The notes: generated from the sequence alone by a model not told the origin. Shown: positions 55,044-64,000, counted from the stretch's first letter. The stretch is DNA of 64,000 nucleotides from Clostridium sp. (GCA_018362895.1 JAHALR010000014.1:52634-116633), one strand, 5' to 3'. Program-made: numbers and translations.

Positions 55044-56354
55044 ATGAACACAAAAGTAGAGAAACTGGAAAATAACATCGTAAAATTGGATATTGAAATT
55101 GATGCCGAAACAGCAGAAAAAGAATATAATAAAGCCTGCAAAAGACTTGCACAAAGAGTAAATATCCCCGGATTCAGAAAAGGTAAAGCCCCCAGAGCAA
55201 TTCTTGAAAAAAATATTGGTGCTGAAACAATAAAAAGAGATGTTTTGGAATATTTACTTCCTTCAACATTTGCACAGGCTATTTCTGAAAATGAATTGAA
55301 TGTAATAACAGAACCTTATGTTGAATCTTATGAATTCGAAGCAGGAAAACCTGTCACTATTGTAGCAAAAGTTGAGCTCAAACCTGAAGTGAAATTCGAC
55401 AAATACAAAGACATGGATATTGAAGTTGAAGAATTCAAAACTGCTGAAGATGCAATGGAAAAAGAACTTAATGAATTGACTGAAAAATTCACAGAACTCA
55501 AATCAGTTTCAGGCAGAGAAACTAATAACAAAGATGTTGTTGTTATGGATTTTGATGGTTCTGTAAATGGTGAAAAAATCGAAGGCGGTTCTGCAAAAAA
55601 TTATATGCTCGATTTAGAACACAGCAATTTTATCCCTGGCTTTGCAGAACAACTTGTTGGTAAAAAAACAGGTGAGGAATTCACAATTGATGTAACCTTC
55701 CCGGAAAATTACCATGACGAAAAATTAAAAGGACAACCTGCTCAGTTTAAAATTACAATTAATGAAATCAAAGAAAAAGTTAAACCAGAATTAACTGATG
55801 AACTTGCACAAAAGGTTAACCCGAGCTTCAAAACAGTTGAAGATTTGAAAGCAGATATACAAAAATATCTCGACAATACAGCAAAAATCGAAAATGACAA
55901 AAGAAGCGCCAACAAAGTTTTCGAAGCAATCTTAAACAATATGACAGTAGACGTTCAACCTACAATGATCGAAAGAGAAAAAGAAGCTCTTGTTTCTGAC
56001 TTCAAACATAAAGTAGCTCAAACAGGCGTTTCATGGGAAGATGTTATAAAAAAAGATGGTGCTGAAAAAATAGACGAAGAATTGAAAGCAGAAGCACTGA
56101 ACAGAATCAAAAATTCTTTAATGATTTCAGAAATTGCAAAACTTGAAAATATACAGGTAACTGCTCAGGACTTAGAACAAAAAATCGCTGAGATGGCTAT
56201 GATGTATCAAACAAACAATGAGACTATACTAAAAGAAATTCAAAGAAACACTGCTTTGATTCAATCATTGTCTCAACAAGCATTAAGTCAAAAAGTTACT
56301 AAATTTTTAATTGACAACAACAATATTAAATACGTTACAACAGATAAAAAATAG
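55044..56354 (+). CDS. tig: Trigger factor
   Basis: 436 residues from ATG 55044 (AAGGATAA upstream); an upstream ATG at 54981 adds 21 non-conserved residues and is rejected. The ribosome-binding segment NIPGFRKGKAPRAIL, a FKBP-type PPIase domain (around residues 160-240: NKDVVVMDFDGSVNGEKIEGG ... FIPGFAEQLVGKKTGEEFTIDVTFPENYH) and C-terminal chaperone arms. Folds nascent chains. Followed 39 nt later by clpP and clpX, the common tig-clpP-clpX order. Confidence 0.97.
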   Translation: MNTKVEKLENNIVKLDIEIDAETAEKEYNKACKRLAQRVNIPGFRKGKAPRAILEKNIGAETIKRDVLEYLLPSTFAQAISENELNVITEPYVESYEFEAGKPVTIVAKVELKPEVKFDKYKDMDIEVEEFKTAEDAMEKELNELTEKFTELKSVSGRETNNKDVVVMDFDGSVNGEKIEGGSAKNYMLDLEHSNFIPGFAEQLVGKKTGEEFTIDVTFPENYHDEKLKGQPAQFKITINEIKEKVKPELTDELAQKVNPSFKTVEDLKADIQKYLDNTAKIENDKRSANKVFEAILNNMTVDVQPTMIEREKEALVSDFKHKVAQTGVSWEDVIKKDGAEKIDEELKAEALNRIKNSLMISEIAKLENIQVTAQDLEQKIAEMAMMYQTNNETILKEIQRNTALIQSLSQQALSQKVTKFLIDNNNIKYVTTDKK

Positions 56355-56393
56355 AATATAATATATATTAATCAGAATAAGAAAGGGCAATTT

Positions 56394-56993
56394 ATGAGCT
56401 TTGTACCAACAGTTGTAGAACAATCAAGCCGTGGAGAACGTGCATTTGACATATTTTCAAGACTGCTTAGAGAAAGAATTATCTTTCTTGGCACACCGAT
56501 TGATGACATGGTAGCCAACCTCGTTGTGGCACAAATGTTATTATTGGATTCAGAAAATCCTGAAAAAGACATCATGTTATACATCAATTCACCGGGAGGA
56601 AGTGTTACAGCAGGTTTTGCAATTTATGACACAATGCAGCACATTCGTTCGGATGTTTCTACTATATGTCTTGGGCAGGCTGCTTCAATGGGTGCATTCT
56701 TGCTTTCATCAGGCACAAAAGGCAAAAGACTTGCTCTTCCTCACTCAAGAGTATTGATTCACCAACCTTTAGGCGGTGCACAAGGTCAGGCAACCGACAT
56801 TGAAATTCAGGCTGCTGAAATCTTGAGAATCAAAAAATCATTGAATGAAATTCTTGCTTCCAATACAGGACAATCTATTAAGAAAATTGAAAAAGACACA
56901 GATAGAGACTATATCATGACACCTGAGGAAGCCCTTGAATATGGTATGATTGATAAAGTTGTTACTATGGATAAGCACCCGAAAGCTGAATAA
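56394..56993 (+). CDS. clpP: ClpP protease
   Basis: 199 residues with AAGAAAGGG upstream. The catalytic Ser is in GQAASMGAFLLSSG, His in LPHSRVLIHQPLGGAQGQATD and Asp in EKDTDRDYIMTPEEALEYGMID. N-terminal FVPTVVEQSSRGERAFDIFSRLL. Serine protease ring for ClpX/ClpA. Operon with tig and clpX. Confidence 0.97.
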   Translation: MSFVPTVVEQSSRGERAFDIFSRLLRERIIFLGTPIDDMVANLVVAQMLLLDSENPEKDIMLYINSPGGSVTAGFAIYDTMQHIRSDVSTICLGQAASMGAFLLSSGTKGKRLALPHSRVLIHQPLGGAQGQATDIEIQAAEILRIKKSLNEILASNTGQSIKKIEKDTDRDYIMTPEEALEYGMIDKVVTMDKHPKAE

Positions 56994-57024
56994 AAACGGG
57001 ACTTACTGATAGGAGAATAGAGTA

Positions 57025-58347
57025 ATGGTTAAACACGACGACAGCCGCTTAAAATGTTCATTCTGCGGAAAGACACAGGATCAGGTAAAAAAACTTATTG
57101 CCGGACCGGAAGTCTATATTTGCGATGAATGCGTAGAATTGTGTAATGAAATTCTAGACGAAGAATTTTTCGAAAACAAAGAAAAAGGCGAAAAAGAAGA
57201 AGTCAAAGAGGCTGATATTTCAACAGTTCCAAAACCGCATGAAATTAAAGCATACCTTGATGAGCACATTGTCGGACAAGATGATGCTAAAAAGGTTTTG
57301 TCTGTGGCTGTTTACAACCATTACAAAAGAATAGCACATAACGCAACTGAAAAAGATAATACAGGAATCGAAATCCAAAAAAGTAATATCCTGCTTGTTG
57401 GTCCGACCGGTTCCGGAAAAACTCTTCTTGCACAGACACTTGCAAAAATGCTTGATGTACCGTTTGCAGTTGCTGATGCAACTACATTAACTGAAGCAGG
57501 GTATGTTGGTGATGATGTAGAAAATATTCTTTTGAGACTTTATCAAAGTGCAGAGTTTGATGCACAAAAAGCCGAAAGAGGTATTATTTACATAGATGAA
57601 ATCGATAAAATTGCCAGAAAATCAGAAAATCCCAGCATAACACGAGATGTCTCCGGTGAAGGAGTTCAACAGGCACTTTTAAAAATGATTGAAGGCACTG
57701 TTGCAAATGTACCTCCTCAAGGAGGAAGAAAGCATCCTCATCAGGAATTTATACAAATTGATACGAAAAATATTCTGTTTATCGTAGGCGGCGCTTTCGT
57801 AGGTTTAGATAAAATCGTTGAAAGAAGAGCTGACGAAGGAACCTCATTAGGCTTTGGTGCAAAAGCTCCTGCTACTGCCGCAGAAAAAGAAATTGCCGCT
57901 CAAAAAATGCTCAAAAAATTGCAGCCTGAAGATTTGTTGAAATTCGGATTGATTCCTGAATTTATCGGTCGTGTTCCTATTTATGCTGTACTTGACCAGC
58001 TTGATGAAGCAACACTGAAAATGATTTTGACAGAACCTAAAAATGCAATTATTAAACAATATCAATGTCTTTTGAAAATGGATAATGTTGATTTGAAATT
58101 CGAGCCTGAAGCCATTGAGCTTATTGCAAAAGAAGCAATTAAACGTAAAACAGGTGCACGTGCTTTGCGTTCAATTGTTGAAGAACTTATGCTGAACATT
58201 ATGTATGAAGTACCTTCACAAGAGAACGTACATGAGTTTACGGTTACGGCTGAAATGGTAAAAAAGCGGGAAAATGTTGCTGAACTTATCAAGCTTCCTA
58301 ACAAAAACAATGAATCATCAGTAGAAACACAGGAAGAAATAGCATAG
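57025..58347 (+). CDS. clpX: ClpX ATPase
   Basis: 440 residues with TAGGAGA upstream. N-terminal zinc domain (CSFCGKTQDQVKKLIAGP ... CDECVELC), Walker A LLVGPTGSGKTLLAQTLA, Walker B RGIIYIDEIDKIARK, the ClpP-binding-type FLIG-like region is less evident, sensor and arginine finger regions at EFIGRVPIYAVLD and KTGARALRSIVEEL. Unfoldase that feeds ClpP. Its stop codon lies near the start of the queF frame, so the two may be translationally coupled. Confidence 0.97.
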   Translation: MVKHDDSRLKCSFCGKTQDQVKKLIAGPEVYICDECVELCNEILDEEFFENKEKGEKEEVKEADISTVPKPHEIKAYLDEHIVGQDDAKKVLSVAVYNHYKRIAHNATEKDNTGIEIQKSNILLVGPTGSGKTLLAQTLAKMLDVPFAVADATTLTEAGYVGDDVENILLRLYQSAEFDAQKAERGIIYIDEIDKIARKSENPSITRDVSGEGVQQALLKMIEGTVANVPPQGGRKHPHQEFIQIDTKNILFIVGGAFVGLDKIVERRADEGTSLGFGAKAPATAAEKEIAAQKMLKKLQPEDLLKFGLIPEFIGRVPIYAVLDQLDEATLKMILTEPKNAIIKQYQCLLKMDNVDLKFEPEAIELIAKEAIKRKTGARALRSIVEELMLNIMYEVPSQENVHEFTVTAEMVKKRENVAELIKLPNKNNESSVETQEEIA

Positions 58348-58400
58348 ATAATACAGATAAAATAGCATCAAAATTTTTAGGAAAAAGAGTTGAAGGCAGT

Positions 58401-59243
58401 ATGTCTTACGACTCTTCTTTTCTTGTTGCTGTACCAAGATATGAAAACAGAAAGCAATATGACATTGATGAAAAAAATTTGCCATTTTACGGAACTGACG
58501 TATGGCATGCTTATGAATTTTCTTCAATGACAAAAAACGGACTGCCTGTAACAAGATTAATGAAAATGGAATATGATTGCGGAAGTGAATTTATCGTTGA
58601 ATCAAAATCGCTTAAACTTTATTTAAATTCATTCAATATGTCCAGATTCGGAAAAACGCAACAAGAATGTCTGGAAGAATGTAAAAAAATCATCGAAAAT
58701 GATTTAAGTGAAACACTAAAAACACAAGTAAGAATAAACTTTATCGATAATACAACACAAAAAACAGCGGTTTTCAGCAAATATAAAAATATTTTGAAAA
58801 TTACAAACGCAAATGATATAAAAATTGAACAGTTTAAAGAAACTCCAGAAGTACTTGAAACAGAAGAAACAAAAAGCAGAACAGAATATTTTTTAACATT
58901 TGATTCACTGCGTTCAAATTGTAGGGTTACACATCAGCCTGATTTTGGAGATGCTTTTATATATTACAAATCCAAACAACACATAAAAGAAGAGAGTCTT
59001 ATAAAATATCTTTGTTCATTCCGTACTGAATACCATTTTCATGAAGAATGCTGTGAAATGATTTTCAAAAGACTTTTTGACAAACTTGACACTGATGATG
59101 AACTTCTTGTTTCGATTCTTTACACAAGAAGAGGAGGAATCGACATCTGTCCCTCACGCTGGAGCAAAAACAACAAAGAAATTTCTGATATTTTTTTATT
59201 AACTGATATAAAAAAATATGCAAGAAACGGAATAAAACAATAA
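58401..59243 (+). CDS. queF: NADPH-dependent 7-cyano-7-deazaguanine reductase, bimodular
   Basis: 280 residues from ATG 58401 (AAGG 4 nt upstream). LPFYGTDVWHAYEFSSMTKNGLP, ESKSLKLYLNSFNMSRFG, the catalytic Cys in LRSNCRVTHQPDFGD, YLCSFRTEYHFHEECCEMIF and YTRRGGIDICPSRW match the long, E. coli-type QueF that reduces preQ0 to preQ1 in queuosine synthesis. Homologues begin ~20 residues earlier, and the same frame upstream encodes a matching ASKFLGKRVEGS, but it has only a non-standard ATA at 58344 as a start. Confidence 0.93.
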   Translation: MSYDSSFLVAVPRYENRKQYDIDEKNLPFYGTDVWHAYEFSSMTKNGLPVTRLMKMEYDCGSEFIVESKSLKLYLNSFNMSRFGKTQQECLEECKKIIENDLSETLKTQVRINFIDNTTQKTAVFSKYKNILKITNANDIKIEQFKETPEVLETEETKSRTEYFLTFDSLRSNCRVTHQPDFGDAFIYYKSKQHIKEESLIKYLCSFRTEYHFHEECCEMIFKRLFDKLDTDDELLVSILYTRRGGIDICPSRWSKNNKEISDIFLLTDIKKYARNGIKQ

Positions 59244-59265
59244 ACTTTAAAAACCAGGAGTTTTT

Positions 59266-60081
59266 ATGAAAAAAATAGCAGCTTTCATGATTTGTTTGTT
59301 AACTATTACTACTTTTATTTCAATTGTAATTTGGGCTCTTGTAAATCCAAACGACGACCAATATAAAACTTATTATAAAGAAAATGCAGCAATAGAAGCA
59401 TTTTCAAATAAAGATATCGAAACATATTTCAAATATCTGGACAATCCGGTAACAATAAAAAATCACTCAGGTCAGGCAACTCTTCTGGCATACGCATATG
59501 CAGAATCAGGAAAATATGATGATGCAGTTAGAGTAATAAACTCTTTTGAAAAAGAAAATGATTACTCATATTGTATGCAATACAAACCTCTTATGAGGCT
59601 CGCTTGTAGAAGTATACATATCATATCACCGCTAAGCATAAGTCTCGATAAAGAAATTGCTTTATCAAACATATATTTGCTCAAAGGTGATTATAAAAAA
59701 GCAATAGAACATGATAAAAAAAGAAAAAAGCAAAATTATTGCTTCAGTGCACGCCTGTATGCCGAAGCCGGAGATCTACAACAAGCTGACAATCTGGTAA
59801 AAAATTGTAAAAACAAAAGAGAAATAAACCAGACAAAAGGTATTATTGCACAAAAGCATAAAAATTATAGCGAAGCTGAAAAATTTTACAGACAGTCTTT
59901 GAATAAAAACTGTGAAAAGAATCCCAGTTGTACAGGAAACAATACATCATATCTTTACCTTGCAGAACTTTATACAGAAATAGGAAAAACACAATCAGCG
60001 GAATTTTTATGTAAAAAAGTTCTGACAACCGTTCCTTGGAACAGTAAAGCAAAAACTTGTTTGAATTCAACAAAAAAATAA
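59266..60081 (+). CDS. Membrane-anchored TPR protein
   Basis: 271 residues with CAGGAG upstream. An N-terminal hydrophobic helix (MICLLTITTFISIVIWALV) anchors or exports it. TPR-like helix pairs follow: ATLLAYAYAESGKYDDAVRVI, ALSNIYLLKGDYKKAIEHD, ARLYAEAGDLQQADNLV, KNYSEAEKFYRQSL and YLYLAELYTEIGKTQSAEFL. Cysteines at intervals could form disulfides outside the cytosol. Protein-protein scaffold; partner unknown. Confidence 0.8.
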   Translation: MKKIAAFMICLLTITTFISIVIWALVNPNDDQYKTYYKENAAIEAFSNKDIETYFKYLDNPVTIKNHSGQATLLAYAYAESGKYDDAVRVINSFEKENDYSYCMQYKPLMRLACRSIHIISPLSISLDKEIALSNIYLLKGDYKKAIEHDKKRKKQNYCFSARLYAEAGDLQQADNLVKNCKNKREINQTKGIIAQKHKNYSEAEKFYRQSLNKNCEKNPSCTGNNTSYLYLAELYTEIGKTQSAEFLCKKVLTTVPWNSKAKTCLNSTKK

Positions 60082-60174
60082 TCTCGTGCATATACATTGT
60101 TGTCATATCTCTCAAAAAATAGTAAAATAACTATACTTGTCTGAAATATAATCTGATATAAGAGAGGATATGAT

Positions 60175-61521
60175 ATGAAGTTACATATGCAGATTTTAAT
60201 TGCGCTCGGCTTAGGTATAAAAAGAAACGGGCACATATTTTTGGGATTAATAGCAGGTATCATTCTTGGTATAGCAATGCATGCCTATAATGCAACACAC
60301 GAACCTACTACTATATATAATATTCTCTATGCTGTTTTAAATTTCATAGGACAAGCTTTCATCAGATTAATTCAAATGGTTATAATTCCATTGATATTCA
60401 GTGCAATAATAATAGGCATATCAAGCATAGGCGACAACAAACAACTAGGTGCCTTCGGCTTAAAAATGATATTTTATTATACAATCATTTCGGTTGCAGC
60501 TGTGGTCATCGGTACAACACTTGCATTGACTCTTCATCCGGGAGACGGAGTGCAGTCTTTCATAAGCCAGAAATCAGCAGTCGCAACGCAACACATTGTT
60601 AAAGATGCCATTGCACAACAACAAGGTCACCTTTCTGAAATGTTCATAAATCTTATTCCGGCGAACCCAATGGAAGCATTAGCAAAAGGTGAAATGGTTC
60701 CAATTATTATATTTATCATGATTTTTGCTATTGCACTTGCCAAAGTAGGCGAAATAAACAGACCTGTTGTGTCATTCTTTGAATCGATATTTGCTGCAAC
60801 AATGAAGGTTACAGATGGAATAATGTATCTTGCTGCTCCAGGTATATTTGCCTTAACAGCAACAGCTATTTCTTCATTCGGAATATCTGTTTTCAGCAGC
60901 ATATCAAAATATTTCCTAGCAATATTAATAGGGTTTGCAATACAATTGTTTGTTGTATATCCGATACTAATGAAAGTCTTTTCAAAAGTACCGATAAGAT
61001 TGTTTTTTGCTGCAATAGCTGAAGCAATGATGGTAGGTTTCGGTACAGCAAGCAGCTCTGCAACATTACCTTTAGTAATAGCCTGCTGTGAAAAACGAGG
61101 AATCTCTCACAAAGTATGCAGCTTTGTTCTTCCTCTCGGAGTAACTCTGAACTTCGATGCAACAGCAATGTTTCAGGTAATTGCTGTTTTATTCCTTACA
61201 CAAGCTTACGGCGTAACAGTAGAACCGCTTCAGTTGCTTCAAATTGCAGTTCTTGCTATCATAGCATCCAGCACATGTGCAGGTATCCCGGGCGGAGGAA
61301 TTATCACAATAGCACTTGTTCTAAACAGCTTCGGCTTGACTCCGACACAAATGGTAGAAGGTTTTGCTTTCTTGTTTGCTGTCGACAGAATTGTTGATAT
61401 GTTCAGAACAATGCTTAACATTACATCAGATGCTGTTGTAACAGCAGTAATAGCAGACAATGAAAATGAACTCAACTATGATATGCTTACCAGTGAAGAA
61501 TCATACAAAGATATAATATAA
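60175..61521 (+). CDS. Dicarboxylate/amino acid:cation symporter
   Basis: 448 residues, 8 membrane helices plus two hairpins of the GltPh/DctA/GltP (DAACS) fold. FIRLIQMVIIPLIFSAIIIGISSIGD, NPMEALAKGEMVPIIIFIMIFAIAL, the serine-rich hairpin tip GFGTASSSATLPLVI, NFDATAMFQVIAVLFL (NMDGT-like motif), AGIPGGGIITIALVL and the VDRIVDMFRTMLNITSDAV helix with substrate-binding Asp and Arg. Takes up C4-dicarboxylates or acidic amino acids with Na+ or H+. Spacing to aroA is 2 nt. Substrate cannot be decided from sequence. Confidence 0.92.
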   Translation: MKLHMQILIALGLGIKRNGHIFLGLIAGIILGIAMHAYNATHEPTTIYNILYAVLNFIGQAFIRLIQMVIIPLIFSAIIIGISSIGDNKQLGAFGLKMIFYYTIISVAAVVIGTTLALTLHPGDGVQSFISQKSAVATQHIVKDAIAQQQGHLSEMFINLIPANPMEALAKGEMVPIIIFIMIFAIALAKVGEINRPVVSFFESIFAATMKVTDGIMYLAAPGIFALTATAISSFGISVFSSISKYFLAILIGFAIQLFVVYPILMKVFSKVPIRLFFAAIAEAMMVGFGTASSSATLPLVIACCEKRGISHKVCSFVLPLGVTLNFDATAMFQVIAVLFLTQAYGVTVEPLQLLQIAVLAIIASSTCAGIPGGGIITIALVLNSFGLTPTQMVEGFAFLFAVDRIVDMFRTMLNITSDAVVTAVIADNENELNYDMLTSEESYKDII

Positions 61522-61523
61522 TA

Positions 61524-62807
61524 ATGCAAAATACAGATATAACAGCACATAAAGCCGAAAAATTAAAAGGGGATATAACAATTCCCTCAGATAAATCAAT
61601 AAGCCACAGAAGCGCAATGTTTGCTGCGCTGACAGGAGGTATTCTTGAGGTAAAAAACTTTTCTCAAGGAGCTGACTGCATAAGCACGCTCAATATTATT
61701 AAAGAACTAGGCTGCGAAGTTGAAACATTAGGTGAAAAACATATCAGAATTAATGCAGAAAACGCATTCAAAAAGCACCTATACAAATTGGACTGCGGAA
61801 ACTCCGGAACATCAATGAGACTCTTTTCAGGAATTGTTTCCTCAAGAGAAATTGAATCAACACTCTTTGGTGACCAGAGCCTTAGCAAACGTCCTATGAA
61901 AAGGGTTATATTGCCTCTTGAACTTATGGGTGCAGAAATTAAACACAATGATTTTAAAGCCCCCCTTGTTATAAAAGGCAAAGAGCTTTTTCCAATTGAT
62001 TATAAAAGTCCAATTGCCTCTGCGCAGGTAAAATCTTGCATACTTCTGGCAGGCTTGAATACCGTTGGTGAAACCAAAGTCACTGAACCTTATATCTCAA
62101 GAGACCACACAGAAAGAATGCTAAAGTATCTGGGAGCAGAAATTGAGACAAATGATACAACAACAAAAATAAAAAAATCAAAGCTTGAACCTAAAAATCT
62201 GAGTGTCTGCGGAGACATTTCTTCTGCTGCTTTCTTCCTTGTGGCCGGTGCGATTGTTCCAAATTCTGATATTATTCTAAAAAATGTTGGACTCAATCCG
62301 ACAAGAACAGGAATAATAGATGTTATGCAAAAAATGGGAGCAAACATTGAAATCCTAGATAAACAAACCAAATGCAACGAAGAAGTCGGAGATATAAGAA
62401 TCAGAACATCACAACTTAAAGCTATAACAATTGAAGGAGCTATTATACCAAGATTGATTGATGAGCTTCCGGTTATTGCAGTGCTTGCTACACAGGCTGA
62501 AGGTACAACCATAGTCAAAGATGCAAGTGACTTAAGAAATAAAGAATCCGACAGAATAAAATGCCTTGTAACCGAATTAAAAAAACTCAAAGCAGATATA
62601 GAAGAAACCCCTGACGGCTTTATTATTCACGGTAAAAAAGAACTCCAAGGCGGCGTTGAAACAGAATGCTACCATGATCACAGACTTGCAATGAGTCTTT
62701 ATGTAGCAGGATTATTATGCAAACAACCTGTAAAAATTAAAGAATTCAACTGGGTGGATATTTCCTTCCCCGAGTTTTTAGAGCTTATGGAAACACTCAA
62801 ATACTAA
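61524..62807 (+). CDS. aroA: 3-phosphoshikimate 1-carboxyvinyltransferase (EPSP synthase)
   Basis: 427 residues. LKGDITIPSDKSISHRSAMFAAL, LDCGNSGTSMRLFSGI, LFGDQSLSKRPMKRVI, PIASAQVKSCILLAGL, SRDHTERMLKYLGA, DISSAAFFLVAGAIVPN, ASDLRNKESDRIKCLV and YHDHRLAMSL are the shikimate-pathway motifs. The NSGTSMRL loop and the KSISHR site resemble the class with Ala in GNAGTA replaced (class II type). It makes the chorismate precursor of aromatic amino acids. Confidence 0.96.
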   Translation: MQNTDITAHKAEKLKGDITIPSDKSISHRSAMFAALTGGILEVKNFSQGADCISTLNIIKELGCEVETLGEKHIRINAENAFKKHLYKLDCGNSGTSMRLFSGIVSSREIESTLFGDQSLSKRPMKRVILPLELMGAEIKHNDFKAPLVIKGKELFPIDYKSPIASAQVKSCILLAGLNTVGETKVTEPYISRDHTERMLKYLGAEIETNDTTTKIKKSKLEPKNLSVCGDISSAAFFLVAGAIVPNSDIILKNVGLNPTRTGIIDVMQKMGANIEILDKQTKCNEEVGDIRIRTSQLKAITIEGAIIPRLIDELPVIAVLATQAEGTTIVKDASDLRNKESDRIKCLVTELKKLKADIEETPDGFIIHGKKELQGGVETECYHDHRLAMSLYVAGLLCKQPVKIKEFNWVDISFPEFLELMETLKY

Positions 62808-62996
62808 TTATTCCTTAAAATCCGGACGTCCGCATTTATCGATATTTTTTATTCTCTCAACCCAGACATAAGTCTTGTTTTGCTGAAAAGCAAAAGGGTT
62901 AGAAGAATAACATTTTTCCTTCGACATATATTGTGATTTTCTGTCGATTTCATTTATACGCTTTATTAACTTTTTTAAAGACAACAAAAGATTCAT
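62808..62996 (-). CDS. Possible small protein, convergent with aroA
   Basis: 62 residues: MNLLLSLKKLIKRINEIDRKSQYM, then NPFAFQQNKTYVWVERIKNIDKCGRPDF. Composition is protein-like and the frame abuts the aroA stop. No Shine-Dalgarno is visible and no family is recognised. The stretch NPFAFQQNK may be a shared lineage motif (NPFA also in genes at 26517 and 27221), but short matches like this are weak evidence. Confidence 0.4.
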   Translation of the reverse strand: MNLLLSLKKLIKRINEIDRKSQYMSKEKCYSSNPFAFQQNKTYVWVERIKNIDKCGRPDFKE

Positions 62997-63140
62997 ATCA
63001 TTCAGCTTTCAACTATTTTATTCCCTTTAATTTTCAACATAATTCTTCATTCATATCATCTCAGATTTCAAAAAGTATTTAATCGGAAAAAAGTATAAAA
63101 AAGACTTACCCTAAAGCACAATTTTTCGTATAATTTATTT

Positions 63141-63554
63141 ATGACAAATCCTGTAAAAACAAAAAGAATTTTGATAGTTGAAGACAGCCTCGAATGGCAA
63201 AAAGTCCACATAACACTTTTGCATGCTTATTCACGAATTCCACTGAATGTAGAAATTGCCTCTAATGCAAGAGAAGGTTTGATGTATATAGAAGAAAATT
63301 TAAAAACCCCGTTTGATTTGATACTCACTGATTTACAAATGGAAACAGATTTCCACCCTCAATTTGCCGGAGAATGGCTGGTCAAACAAATTAAACAAAT
63401 CAAAGAATATCAAAATGTTCCTATTGTAATAATTTCCGCAACCTACAACATAGACTTTATTGCTTCATCGCTCGGTGTAGACAGCCTCTCCAAAAGAAGC
63501 CTCATAAACAACTCTAACAACTACAACCTTATGCTTGATGAACAACTTTTATAA
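63141..63554 (+). CDS. Receiver-domain-only response regulator
   Basis: 137 residues, only a REC domain. ILIVEDSLEWQKVHITLL carries the acidic pair, DLILTDLQMETD the phosphoacceptor Asp, VPIVIISAT the Thr and DSLSKRS the conserved Lys, so it should be phosphorylatable. No output domain follows. CheY-like or Spo0F-like relay protein of an unknown pathway. No kinase in the window. No Shine-Dalgarno; leader is very short. Confidence 0.88.
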   Translation: MTNPVKTKRILIVEDSLEWQKVHITLLHAYSRIPLNVEIASNAREGLMYIEENLKTPFDLILTDLQMETDFHPQFAGEWLVKQIKQIKEYQNVPIVIISATYNIDFIASSLGVDSLSKRSLINNSNNYNLMLDEQLL

Positions 63555-63724
63555 AAAAAGCTAAAGATTTATTAAATAAAAGCTTTGCATATTTTATGTT
63601 TATTGTAATATATTATTACAGCTAAAAAACAGGAAAAATAGAATGAGGAAAAAGTCGCATTCTATAAATCTTGCTTGAGAAAAAATAAAAAGAAAATCGT
63701 TAATACTAGATAAGAAGGTACACA
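63555..63724. promoter_or_regulatory. Intergenic region before rpmG
   Basis: 170 bp. Contains AAAGCT..AGCTTT (63558-63588) without a T run and a promoter-like TTGCTTGAG (63671-63679). The ribosome site for rpmG is AGAAGG (63711-63718 region). Nothing else recognised. Confidence 0.35.
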
Positions 63725-63892
63725 ATGGGAATCAAAGGAAAAGTAGATAAAATGGTAGTTCTTGCTTGTGAAGAATGCAAAGAAAGAAACTACACAACTA
63801 CAAAAAACAAAAAAACTCAAAAAGAAAGAATGGAAATCAACAAATATTGCCCCAGATGCAATAAACACACTGTTCACAAAGAAACAAAATAA
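63725..63892 (+). CDS. rpmG: Ribosomal protein L33
   Basis: 55 residues. KMVVLACEECKERNYTTTKNKK and EINKYCPRCNKHTVHKETK: four cysteines in two CxxC pairs, the zinc-binding (C+) form of L33. A component of the large ribosomal subunit. It is followed after 31 nt by tRNA-Trp, the common rpmG-trnW-secE-nusG order; secE should lie just past the window. Confidence 0.93.
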   Translation: MGIKGKVDKMVVLACEECKERNYTTTKNKKTQKERMEINKYCPRCNKHTVHKETK

Positions 63893-63923
63893 CTTTACTA
63901 ATTGAAAATTTAATATTTAAAGA

Positions 63924-63996
63924 GCGTCCTTAGTTCAGTTGGTAGAACGTCGGTCTCCAAAACCGGATGTCGAGGGTTCGAGTCCTTCAGGGCGCG
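63924..63996 (+). tRNA. tRNA-Trp (anticodon CCA)
   Basis: 73-nt cloverleaf: acceptor GCGTCCT/AGGGCGC with one G-T pair and discriminator G, D arm GTTC/GAAC, anticodon loop CTCCAAA (anticodon CCA), T arm GAGGG-TTCGAGT-CCTTC. CCA end not encoded. Cotranscribed with rpmG. Confidence 0.96.
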
Positions 63997-64000
63997 ATTT

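Overview
The window reads as a piece of an AT-rich Gram-negative bacterial chromosome whose first ~24.4 kb is an integrated contractile-tailed phage. My best guess for the host is a gut relative of the cyanobacteria (Melainabacteria/Vampirovibrionia, probably Gastranaerophilales). The reasons are lipid A genes (lpxD-lpxC-fabZ-lpxA), a Ycf23/DUF561 protein of the cyanobacterial and plastid type directly after gyrA, a Mini-RNase III, a prepilin-like protein, and several small proteins that match no family I know. This is inferred from family recognition only; a 16S or marker-gene placement would settle it.

Prophage, 1-24430. The late operon runs leftward from 11584: unknown gene, small and large terminase, portal, minor head protein with a C-terminal domain resembling phage toxin-like nucleases, scaffold, major capsid, head-tail connectors, tail sheath, tail tube, tail assembly chaperone (two products through a -1 frameshift) and a tape measure protein cut by the window edge. 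A higBA toxin-antitoxin pair sits backwards between tube and sheath. Positions 11700-17040 hold the lysogeny control region: an ImmA/IrrE-type peptidase with a membrane partner, two paralogous repressor/small-DNA-binding-protein modules, a third small ribbon-helix-helix-like protein, a HEPN (Abi-like) protein preceded by a candidate terminated RNA, and long untranslated stretches rich in hairpins. Early genes run rightward from 17087 (Gp157-like, ERF-like annealing protein, replication protein, HNH-like protein, many small unknowns, a frameshifted YopX gene) to an excisionase-like gene and a tyrosine integrase next to the 3' end of a tRNA-Lys gene, the evident attachment site.

Chromosome, 24431-64000. 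This part carries housekeeping genes in short operons: purA; mrnC; gyrA with the Ycf23 gene; pgk; a PLP enzyme of the aluminum-resistance family; two secreted proteins; a radical-SAM-like protein that lacks the catalytic cysteines; leuD-leuB; trpB; tyrS-cysK-cysE; ferredoxin; nth; the lipid A operon; an M29 aminopeptidase; bioA; a prepilin; rph; metG-prfB (with the classical RF2 frameshift); a degenerate phosphatase-like protein; tig-clpP-clpX-queF; a TPR protein; a dicarboxylate symporter with aroA; a receiver-only response regulator; and rpmG with tRNA-Trp. Most transcription units end in clear hairpin-plus-T terminators.

The least ordinary observations are: the frameshifted tail chaperone; an 85-nt candidate RNA with its own promoter and terminator inside the phage head operon; a GC-rich element between terminase and portal with crossing stems; a HEPN gene behind a terminated structured RNA; the duplicated lysogeny modules; and a GTATATAC-type promoter architecture shared by lineage-specific chromosomal genes.
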